From: Lumnitzera littorea
Lineage: Eukaryota; Streptophyta; Magnoliopsida; Myrtales; Combretaceae
Length of the DNA stretch: 64,000 nucleotides
Assembly (NCBI GenBank): GCA_024138015.1
Contig: JAMXBB010000010.1
Location: forward strand, 7,404,839-7,468,838
Direction: 5' to 3'
How positions within the stretch are numbered: position 1 is the first letter of the stretch; every line of letters starts with the position of its first letter. The position numbers were made by a program, and so were the translations under genes. Below, piece by piece: positions 48,180 through 58,399 of this stretch. The notes under the pieces are model-generated. The model was not told the DNA's origin. It saw only the letters and a program-made list of their open reading frames with translations, and did no database searches.

Positions 48180-50500
48180 GCAAATTAGAATTAAAGGCAG
48201 CCGGCCTATTAGCTGGTTTACAGCTTACAACTTGCACCAGTAGCCTTTGTTAGCTATATCGCTAGCCTTAGATGACTATGCTGCCGACCTTACACTTATA
48301 CCGCTGGCCTTCATGAAAAAAAAAAAAAAACTTCATGAGAGCCAACCTTAATTTTTCATATAAATAACTTATGTTTTATCATTTGAGAGACTTTAAGACA
48401 CTTTTTCCTTAAACGTCAAAAGTCATAGAATAATTTTTAAAAAATTCTTCGGGAGAAGCACTTTGATTATTGAAAGGATTTTGCTTTTGCTGTAAAGACC
48501 AAGATTGAAGTTGCAATTAAAAATTATTTCGTTCCAATACAGAATTGGTAACATCTATTTCAATTATTCTTATGCAATTTTGTATATTACTTATGCTTTC
48601 AATTATGAATTTCTTTGCACTTTCAATTAGTGTTACCAAATCTATAGCTGGTTAAATTTATTTGTAAGAATTGATAAAACCCTAGATAGTTAAGATAATA
48701 ATTGTGTTCATGTTATAGGATTAAGAGATATATGGATGATTTATAATTGCAATTTCTATGATTTCGATTATAATTGTTAGAAACCCTAATTATACGAGAG
48801 TTGATTAAGGTTTGTTAGAAATTCTTAGTTGATTTGATTAATCAATATAGAAACAAAGTTAATTGAATTAATTAGAAATTATCTAGAGATTAATGCGATA
48901 TTAGGCGATTAATTATTCACTAAGACATTAAGGATAATTGATTTAAGACATTAAACAATCATAGTATCATGACATATATGATTATAATTTAGAGTCCATT
49001 GTTAATTGGAAGATGCAAAAGCTGACTTATTAATTAGGGGTTTAAATCCTTAAGTTTTAAGATATAATAATTTCACTTGAATGACCATATAGCTATTAAT
49101 CTATATAATATAATAATAATTTGATTTGCGTAATCTAGGCTGGATTCTGTTTTCCCACAATTCTCAATTGATTGCTTAATTTTAGATTTTTCATAATTAT
49201 TTTCTTTTCAATAGTTTTAGAGTAATTATTAGATTAATTAATTTAATTTTGATTACCTAAATATTGATAAAAACTAACATAGAATTAGTAATTTCTTAGT
49301 CCTCGAGGGATCGACCACCTTACTTTCTCTATATTATATAATTTCAACCTAGTATATTTGTTGAAGTATTCGCGATTTATTTATATATATATTATTCAAG
49401 CAAATCACTTACTTAGAAAAAATTAATCAAAACTATAATAGAAAATATCGGGAACTAAGTAAAACTCATTCAAAAGGAAGAAGCATTTGAAGCCAACTAA
49501 TTCCTTAAAAAAATAAAGAAGCTATTCAACTAGAAGTAGAATGTTCTTTATTTAAAATAAAATGTTTAATGAACTACACAGAAGATTATTTAGATAAAGC
49601 GAAAGTTTACACAAATAAAATAGAATGTCACATATAAGATTTAAAAATAGGTTTACCAACTATAGATCTAGATCAAAACCTAACTCCACTAATTATATAC
49701 ATTTTTGTGATATATCTAGCTATGTTATCATGAAGATCGTAATAGAGAAGTATTTAGTTGACTAAGTGATTTTAATCAAAGAACAAGTCAATCTACTTGA
49801 GATTGATAAGTCATAAGAAAGTTTAAAATTCAATCATTAGAAAGAGTTTTCAAGAGGATTCAGTGAAACCTCAATAGATTAAGTTGGATTGAAACTAATA
49901 TATAGCTCAAAAGCAAGATAATATTTTAAGAAATACCAAACTTGGTGCATTTCAAAATTAGATAAGGACCAATATAATTTTAAGCAGGAATCATGACTTC
50001 AGTTGCAAGCTTTGTTGTTCTTAAATTCAAACTAAGAGATCAGATAAAGCTACATCAAATTATCAAACATTAACAAAACTTTAGATATTCAAATTTATCA
50101 TATGAGGACCTGAAACAAGGACATTATCTAATGGAAACTTTCCAAAATTTTCATAAAACAGCTCAATTGAAATGCTGGAAGAAGCTTATGTAAGACCATT
50201 TCAAGAATAATATAACAACAATAACTAAGATTAATACTATCTACTCTGGTCATGGTGAAGACTTCAGATTTCCAAGTGTCATTACTTCTATGTTTTAGTA
50301 AAATAAAAATAAGCTAAAAGTAGAAGTTTAATTCTACTTGAGCAAACTAGTCCAACATACTTTTAAAATGTTATCCTCATTTTGATTTGATATTATCTAA
50401 GTTAGTTGTTTGAGAGAGTTTTCATAACTATAGATCTATGTAGTTCTTATTTGGGATAAGAGTGTTAGGCAAAATAGTATCAAGGTTTGTAAGCATAAAG
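48180..50500 (+). other. Unassigned retroelement-like tract
   Basis: A stretch near 49290-49330 reads cctcgagggatcgaccacct, like the conserved leader sequence upstream of gag in Athila/Tat-type gypsy elements. A degraded frame near 49510-49700 encodes acidic/basic helix-like text (LEVECSLFKIKCLMNY, EDYLDKAKVYTNKIECHI) that could be an old gag. No RT, protease or LTR pair is visible. At 48190-48310 repeated gcc-ggcct/gctggcctt words occur. Confidence 0.25.
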
Positions 50501-51135
50501 CTTTATCATTTTTTTTTTCCTAAAATAGTGGAAAAACTAATGTAGATGATTAGATCTTAACATGGAGTTAAAAGAGTGCACGAACCCATAAGGATAAACC
50601 ATTGTAAGTCCTACGTCTAATTTTCTTCTCTCCCCTCTTTCTTTCAATCCTAAAGAGTTCATTGCATAACCATTGTTAAAGGTATATAAATTAACATACA
50701 AGGATAAAAAAGAGGACCAATTTGACTCAGGTATCTAAGGAAAGTAGATGGAGGATTAAACCACCAATCCTGTTTGGCTACTCAATCTACTATTGAAATT
50801 ATGTTTCTTGAAATATAAACTAAATTAAAAATCCTTACAATTCCTTAACATAAATTGAACCTCTTCTACAAATGAAATGTAAGCCTAGTTGACTAACTCT
50901 CTCTCATCTTTTATTTATTTGCATTTTAAACTACTTGTTAACACGTGTTCGAACATACTATTGTCATTGCATCATATATTAAGAAGGGATTTCTGAAAAG
51001 TTCTTTAAATATAACTGTTGATAAGTTACTCTAAACATAAACCTCCTACGAGCCCTAGCCCACTTCTTAGACTTAGGGTTGAGTTCCTTAAGCTTTAGCC
51101 TAGCTTAAAAGGACTTGGTCACTCTATTTACCCTA

Positions 51136-51140
51136 ATGAC
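51136..51140. repeat. Target-site duplication (left) of solo LTR G2
   Basis: atgac, repeated exactly at 54189-54193. Confidence 0.85.
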
Positions 51141-51711
51141 TGTAAGCCCCAAATCTAAGCCAATTGACCGTTGGATTGAATTTAGAACCCAAGGTTTAGG
51201 GCGATCGGTTAAAAGATCCGATCAAACTCAAATTATAAACTATTGAGAAGAATATTAGTAAAAATGACCCCGTAAACTTAAATTTAAGAAAATAAGTAAT
51301 AAAATAAGAGACTATAAAATTTTCAAATTTTAAGCATAATAATTACTAATTACCGAAAAGGCAAAAAGTGTAATCTAATAACTAATAAATTACTAAAGAT
51401 AGATTATATGTATACTAAAAATAATATTTAATAATATTTATTTGTACTATATATGAATTTACATATAAGTATAAATACGCGTAATTACTTAAAATACGCG
51501 AAATGTGCTAAAATAATACTAAATGCTTAAAGAAAATTCATAATTAATTAAGGAAAAATCAAGAAAAATCATGAATCATCCAGAATTGGGTTGTGGCAGT
51601 TGGGAAAAATAAGAAAAAATTCGGCCAATTAAAATAAGACAACATAAAAGCCAAAAAAGTATAAGGCAATTGTCTTGTCCCATTTAATGCACAATAAATC
51701 CCCTAAAGCCC

Positions 51712-51720
51712 TATAAATAG
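51712..51720 (+). promoter_or_regulatory. LTR core promoter TATA box in G2
   Basis: TATAAATAG, conserved with G. Transcription would be expected to begin about 25-35 bases downstream. Confidence 0.62.
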
Positions 51721-51849
51721 CAGGAAAAATTTAGAAGCTCATTTGGACAATTAAAAATCAGAGAAAATTTAGGAGAGGCGAAAATTGAGAGAAAAATTCG
51801 AATTAGAAAAAAAATAAGAAAAACTGTACAGTTATGGCTTTTAAAGGGA

Positions 51850-51975
51850 ACCTCCACCAGACAAGCAGTTGGAAGTGGACGGCCACCACCACCACACGGT
51901 GGTGGCAGCGCCCAGGCCGGCCGACAAGGCCACGGCGGCTCGCGGTGGCCAGAGCCACCCAAACCGGTGAGTCCA
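51850..51975 (+). promoter_or_regulatory. GC-rich LTR segment ending in a splice-donor-like site
   Basis: A GC-rich island (ccaccaccacc, ggccggccg words) in AT-rich surroundings ends with accggtgagtccaa. The counterpart in G (minus strand, about 15340-15360) also reads ccgggtgagtcc. GTGAGT fits a plant 5' splice site, so the parent LTR transcript may have been spliced; this is inferred. Confidence 0.4.
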
Positions 51976-54188
51976 ATTTCTAGCCCGATTTTTTTGTAAT
52001 TTTGTAAAAATAGTAAATATTATTATAAAATTATGAATTTTGTTATTCTAGGATATTTTTGTATGTAGTTTGTAGGAAAAATATTATTTTGATGAAAAAA
52101 TTCCCCGTAATATATGGTCCATAAGAAATCGTGCAAAACCGAGCACATTTCGGTTTAGAAATAAATGACTTTAAGAGTGTAGTTTTAAGCCCAAAATTTT
52201 TGTGTAGATTACTCAGATGATATAAAACAGTGCTATGAAACCCGTTTTCAAAAAATTAATTTTCGAAATTTTTAGATAATTTTTAGGCCCTAGAATGAGG
52301 CAGAAAATGGGTAATTTAAGGTTAATTAAGTAATTAAATTATTAATTACTAACTTAGTGAATAAGTAGATGTTTTAGGATGTGGAAATATGATGGAGTAT
52401 GATAATTGTAGCATTTAGGGTGTTAGATGTAATTATTAGGTTAATTATGTAGTAAATGAGTAATAGGAAAAATAGTTAATTTTGTAAATTAGGGAAATTT
52501 GGAGTAAAATCTGATTTAGGATGGATTTAGACATTTTTAAATAATAATTGATGTTTAGGAATGGTAATTAAAGTGATAGAAATATTAGAAGTGCAATATG
52601 TACATAATAGGCAATAATGCATAATATGTAATTTTTGGAAATATACTAAATAGAAAATATTAGAATAAAAATTGATATTATGAGAATAATAAGAATGTAC
52701 AATAAATCTGATAGGAAACTTGAATTTATGGAATTATATGAAAAATGTAAAAATTTCTCACATTAGGAGTAAATTCAGTACACAAATAAGGATTTAAGTG
52801 TACCGGATTGAATAAAATACTAATTAGAAGTAATGATGGTATTTAGGAGATCGGAAAGCAATGTGATTAATTTCACATTATGGGTTGAAACGGATTTCTA
52901 AGGTTGGAATCTAAAATATTACTTAGAAATCGAACTAAAACCTAATTTAGAAATCGATGCAGAACCCGAACACGAATCCGAACCTAATCCTAACCCTAGA
53001 ATAATTATAAAAGACTTAAGACCTAAGCGTTATAGGATAAAACGAACCTATATATAAAAACTGAAACCACGTTTGTGTTATAGGGATGATCAGCGATGAC
53101 CTGAGCAAATCGAACCTCGAGTGAGTAAGCGAGGAATCGAGGTAAGTTGAGATTAATACGATGTTGTATTTTGGAGGGTTAAGATTATGCTTGGTTGTGC
53201 TTGTTAGATAGTTGAATGTGTGCATGTGCTTGATTATGGATGATGCTATGATTCTGTTTATTGCTTTGGCACATATTATATGAATTGTATGTAATGATTG
53301 ATCACCCTAAATTAGACTTAATCAAATATACGACCAGTAATCATAATCGAACATGCATGGCAACCCGTTAAGGGAACTTAAGACTCTCCAGCCAAATACC
53401 GACCCCTTCAGAAGGGATAGCGCAGGATTGCAAAATGGTCCCTTCTTCATCCTCAGTCGAACTAAGTGACAGGAGAGGAGGTCGCGGCGAGGGTGAAGGC
53501 AGTGGTTCGAAGGTAGTCGCGGAAGGAGTAAGGTCTCCATTACACAAGCCTGGGTTTGGTCATGAGCTGTTGCATTAACGGCAACTCCTCAACCCGGATT
53601 AGAGCGGGCGCAATTTCTCTAATCTCACGACGGGCCGGACAACGTCGTGCGATGGCATTTGCTTGCACATGCATTGCATCTAATAAGTGATTGAAAACCT
53701 TGTTATGTTTCTGGTATAGTTTTAAGTCCTCCGTCCCTACTTATGAGCTGTGGTTGCTCACATCCCTATAGACGTCGTGCAGGTGCTGGCCAAGAAGCGG
53801 CAACAACTACTCTAAAGCTAGCAACTGCTGGACCTAGGAAGTGAGGAAAAACATGTGAAGAATAAACATATATTTTATATTTTTTAAAGTTTAAGCTTTT
53901 ACTTTAGAACTTTTCATTTTTGAATAATGTAATAACTAAGAAATATATTACGAAGAAATATTGTAAACCTTAATTGTAATAACTGTATTATTATATATAT
54001 ATATATATATTTCCTCACTTTCTTAGATAAATGATTTATTTAAATTACAAACTATTTCCTTCAAAGCGGGTTAGTTGTGGACGCTTTGTGTAGATCAGGT
54101 CTAAGATAGCGGTTGTAAAGCCAACTTCTATCTTAGGATGGTTTATACGGCGGTAGCTATTACGACTCTGCCGCTTCGGGGCGTGACA

Positions 54189-54193
54189 ATGAC
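54189..54193. repeat. Target-site duplication (right) of solo LTR G2
   Basis: atgac, matching 51136-51140. Confidence 0.85.
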
Positions 54194-57100
54194 TAGCTCA
54201 CTTAGCCTATCTAAGAAGTCAATCTAAGCCCTTAAAGCTCGTATAAACCCTTTAAAGACCTCATAACAAGCTCTTGGGTTAGTTAAGGGAAATTCTAGAA
54301 GTCTTCTTCAACAAATCTTCAATGAATCTAAATCATATTATGAACTGAGATTCACACTCCCAATGCGGCATACTTCACACTTCTATAAATAGCAAGTAAA
54401 ATAAAAGGCACAAGTTTAGCATCTTGAAGACCTTACTAATTTTCTTTCTCTCTCTTACTTTGCCTAATCTCTCTCATTGACTTAAGCATTAAAACAGTTA
54501 CACCGAAACAACTTCCAACATGCATTTTTCAGCTTATGTGTTCATTTTACAAGCACCTCTCGAACCACAATTTTTATTATTGAAATTCTACCACCAACAA
54601 TGGCCAATTCGACCACTTCTTAATTACCTTATTAAGACTAACAGAAGGTTCGCACCATCCAAAATACAAGTACTAAGTTGCATATGTGAAATCCATAAAT
54701 ACACTATAATATATATAAGCACATAGTAAAGTGGTAAGTAAAATTTATGTCGAAACCTTTAGATCAATATCTAATCAAATTTCTAAACTTCTTAAAAGTA
54801 TACAGTCGAGTCTAATCATATACCTCTTAAAGTTTTGCAGTTATCCTCGATGTAATGTGGCACGTGTCATGTTGAAACAAAACCAAATGTACATAATGGA
54901 ACAAATCACAAACTTTTGAAGAAAGAGTGAATCTCAATGCAATATATGAATAGATTTAAGATTGGGTTGGCCATCGAGCTCATAGTATATAACAAAAAGA
55001 TTACAAACACACACATATATATATTATGGTGATAAGTTGTTCATTTAATCTATAATTGTGAAAGAAATAATGATGGAACTCATATTTGCTCAATGTCTTT
55101 CAATATAGTAAGGGAATGGTGTACTATTCAACTCCACATCCCTAACATATATTTCTTTTTTGGTGAATATTTGTAATTAATTTAGTTAATCATCAAGCAA
55201 ATTTATCAATTGTACTAAGTTTTTTTATTACACTGGTATATTTTTTTTTTTATTTAACAATTGTTTTATATTTTATATTTGATTACAACGCTATCTTTAA
55301 CCTATACAGCAATATTACAAGTACGCATCTATTAGTAACATATAAATACAATATTTTCTGTTTGGCTAAAACGAAATAAAATCTTATAACCATTGAATAA
55401 GAGATAACATTTCCTTGGTGCAAAACCAGATCTGTACGAAGGGCTCCAAATCTGGAATTTCTTGTCGTTGACATGGATGTCGTACACTAGCTTGGTCCCA
55501 GAAAAAAGGATTCATGATCTGGTTACATAGCTGCTTGCAACGTGTTGGGAAACGGGAAAGTCGCAGTTCAATTATTGGACATTGATCTCGCTAAGTAAAA
55601 TATATATATGTCTTGGATTTCATCTGATAGTCTGCATGATCAGTAATAAATAAATAAATGGGCCTTCTAAGGAACACTTGTCAAAATAACAAAGGATACT
55701 ATATCGGTAGACTTGCGACATGTATACATGTTCATGTATATTTATGGAAAATGAATATCTTTAAAAAAAAAACTAAATATAAAAGAATTTTTCTCGCATT
55801 TTTGTTCACCTATTGTTTTATGAAGCGTATAATTAATACACATAAATGTAAAAACTTCTTACTAGGTTAATACTCTTTTATAAGATTCTATTTTTGTTAG
55901 ATATGCGTAAACCATTTTCCATACAACGATATGCAATTATGAAAAAGTATCTTATATACGACATGGAATCTAGTTATTTATACATAATAAGAAACTATGG
56001 AAATTTCTAAAAATAGATTATACATTTATAGGGCTAAGATTGATCCACAATATTACAAACTAATTCCTTGGCTAGTGATTGGGCAAGGAGCCCAATCTAT
56101 CAACCTAGGATGATATGAGAAAATTCATCACGGTGGATGTAGATACTATATTTTTGTCTCTTTTTTTTCTCAAAATTTTTAGGATTGGATAAATGATCCT
56201 AATTTAGAAAAAAAAATATAAAAAAATAAGAAACTTAAAAAGCTACAAAAAAAAATTAGAAAAAATAAAAAATTTTAGAAAAGATTACAAAAATAAAAAA
56301 AATTCAAAAAAAAAATTAGGCAAAGCACAAAAAGTAAGAAATTTAAATAAGTTTTTAAGTTTTAAGTGTTAATAAAAAAGGATCCCTAAGCCTAAGCTTT
56401 GATTTAAATTTAGCACAAGGTAACCTTACACATATGAACAAAGCAAAAACCAACAGTCTAATGAATAAGTACTTGAACATTAGCATTTCAAGTTGAGGTC
56501 TTAGGTTTAAACCTCACCAAAAGCATAAGAAATGCCTTTTGTTTTTTATTTTTTTTCACAATGCATAAGCAATGTGTCACCACATGTCAGGGGTTCATTG
56601 TGCCATATATCCTGACACATGGCGTTTTTTTATTAAGCAGCAACTAACATAGTGCCACATGTCAACCACGTAGCACTACGTATCCTTGATACATCAGCTA
56701 CCTCTTGCCAGGTCAACTGCTACATGTAACAGTAGGACACGTAGCACTGGCACATAGCCACTAGATGACACAGCTGACATGACGCTACATCAGCTCTCCT
56801 TTTCTCTCCCTTTTTTCCTCTTTCCCCTGTTCTCCTCCATTTTTTGCAAAAATCCCATGCCTTCCATATTTAACCAGCTCAATTTATGGCTCTTTTTCAT
56901 GGTCTTAACTACACGATTTTACTAATTTAATGGTAAAATCGTAAAGTTTACATGGCTTACTTTTAATCTGTAGAAAGAGTGTATCCAAATTCAGCCATTA
57001 AAGAGGTCAAAATTGCATCTAAAAATTAAAAAAAAAAATAATAACTCGTTTTTACCCAAAACTAACTTCCTTGATTCAAGCTTTTGAAATGTATTACGAA

Positions 57101-57215
57101 GCTTCCTTTTAATCTTCTCGACAGAAACGAATGTCAGCGATGCAACGTTGACTAACATTTAACCCATGATTTAACTTAAATCACACAATTTTCTTCAAAA
57201 TCAAAGGTTAATTAA
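54194..57215. other. Intergenic DNA, no gene recognised
   Basis: AT-rich sequence with short spurious frames. Contains the ACGT/CACATG-rich tract described separately and A-rich runs near 56170-56340. Confidence 0.5.
56570..56790. repeat. Degenerate CCACATGTCA / CCACGTAGCA repeat tract
   Basis: Within 220 bases the words ccacatgtca, gacacatggc, gccacatgtcaac, ccacgtagcac, gctacatgta, gacacgtagcac and gctgacatgac recur on both strands. Such repeated ACGT/CATG words occur in terminal or subterminal regions of some plant transposons and in bZIP/bHLH-type promoters. Which of these applies is unknown. Confidence 0.5.
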
Positions 57216-57965
57216 GTAAGGTTGTCAAACTCGCAATTCTATCTAGAATCATTAGAAAGTCTATAAAATCGAAACATAAAATCGAAACGTAAAAATATAA
57301 GTTTCTACAATTTATATAAAATAGTTTTAAAAAATTATGGATATACTTATTATAGTTATTCAAAACTTGAAATACATAATGAAAATTTAAAAAAATAAAG
57401 AAATTAAGTTTTTTTTTCATAAAAATTCTTAATATATAATCTAACATGTTCTAAAGAAGGACCAATAGAACAAAAACTAAAATTTTTCCTAATTTTTTTT
57501 AAAAACTAAAAATTAAAGAGGACAAAACATTTCAACTCATTTTAAGTTATTGACAATATAAAATAAAGTATATAGTTTTTTTTTATAAACTTTATTATTA
57601 GAGTTGAAACTTAAATAAAACCTATAAATATAAAATAAGAGATTGAGAAAGAGGAAAAAAGAGGTAAAAAATTGGAATAGGATAAGATATGATAGATGTT
57701 GTAATGCTTTAATAGTTGATGGCTTGTAAAAGGCTGGTTGTATTATTTTTTTCTTTAATTTTTTAGTCCATTCAATTCAAATATATAAAATACGTACACT
57801 CGGTTAAAAATATAAGTTTCCACCAAGTTTATATATAAACTCGATTAAAAATGTAAATTTCTATACAAAAAAAAAAATTCTATATCCGAGTTAACTCGAA
57901 AAAACCACCTAAAATTGTAAACTCATAGAATTGCATCGATAAAATCATGATTTTGACAACTATGG
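57216..57965. mobile_element. Non-autonomous hAT-like element (~750 bp), copy 2
   Basis: Left end taaggttgtcaaactcgc and right end (reverse complement catagttgtcaaaatcatg) match the termini of the element at 17337-18116, and the length is similar. No target duplication is clear. The interior is AT-rich without transposase. Confidence 0.5.
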
Positions 57966-58034
57966 ACCAAGCTCCATGGCCATGACTTATGTGGTCATTA
58001 ATTAACTTGCTAAGTTCAATTCGAGCTTAATAAG

Positions 58035-58042
58035 TATAAATA
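58035..58042 (+). promoter_or_regulatory. TATA box upstream of the 58.1 kb gene fragment
   Basis: TATAAATA about 95 bases upstream of the ATG at 58136, with C-rich leader sequence between. Confidence 0.45.
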
Positions 58043-58135
58043 CAGCTTCCCAAAGCTTTCCCCAACATCAGGAATCACTTAAAATCCTTCCCTCAAGTTT
58101 GAATTTGAATTTCCTCTCTCTTCAAACCCCAACCC

Positions 58136-58305
58136 ATGGCTACTCTCTCTCTCTCTCTCTTCGACTCTCTCACCAGCTACCCTCGCTCAAAATCACCACC
58201 ATAACTAACTTCGTAGTAGTTAAAAAAGCAAGACCCAAGTGTTCCTTCTTCCTCAACAAGCCACCACCACCTCCATTAGCCCTTACTTCAACCACCTTAA
58301 ACTGA
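58136..58305 (+). pseudogene. N-terminal fragment resembling a plastid transit peptide, frame broken
   Basis: An ATG in good plant context (aacccATGGct) at 58136 encodes MATLSLSLFDSL..., stopping after 22 codons. Just after the CT repeat a second frame is open to 58305 and reads SLRLSHQLPSLKITTIT, then VVVKKARPKCSFF and a Pro run. Together these have the Ser/Leu/Thr-rich, basic, acid-poor character of a chloroplast transit peptide, and a small length change in the CT repeat could explain the break. No downstream exons are recognisable, so it is a truncated gene or pseudogene, or chance. Confidence 0.35.
58144..58161 (+). repeat. CT microsatellite inside the 58.1 kb fragment
   Basis: Nine or so CT units lie at the point where the ATG frame and the downstream open frame part company, a typical site for slippage. 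Confidence 0.8.
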
Positions 58306-58399
58306 CTACCACAAGCTGCGGTACTCTCCCAAACCCACCCCCCCAATGTCCAATTCAATACCCATAAAAATCACTTTTCCCACTTCATTCGATGGCTAA

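Larger units (their letters stand above)
51141..54188 (+). mobile_element. Solo LTR G2 (3048 bp), plus orientation
   Basis: Begins TGTAAGCCCC and ends GGGGCGTGACA, an imperfect inverted terminal pair, between perfect atgac duplications. It is homologous in reverse along its length to G at 13275-16194. No gag or pol. Landmarks in order: a TATA box at 51712, a GC-rich block at 51850-51955 ending in accggtgagtcc (splice-donor-like), AT-rich spacer, then a GC-richer segment at 53360-53660 also conserved in G. Confidence 0.88.

Noticed and set aside
51711..51962. 83-codon Pro/Gly-rich minus-strand frame
   Set aside because: It is the antisense of the GC-rich segment in solo LTR G2; composition alone explains it.
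56440..56540. Possible tRNA-derived SINE (ggtttaaacctcacc B-box-like)
   Set aside because: The A-box is weak, no poly-A or T-rich tail with flanking duplication was found.
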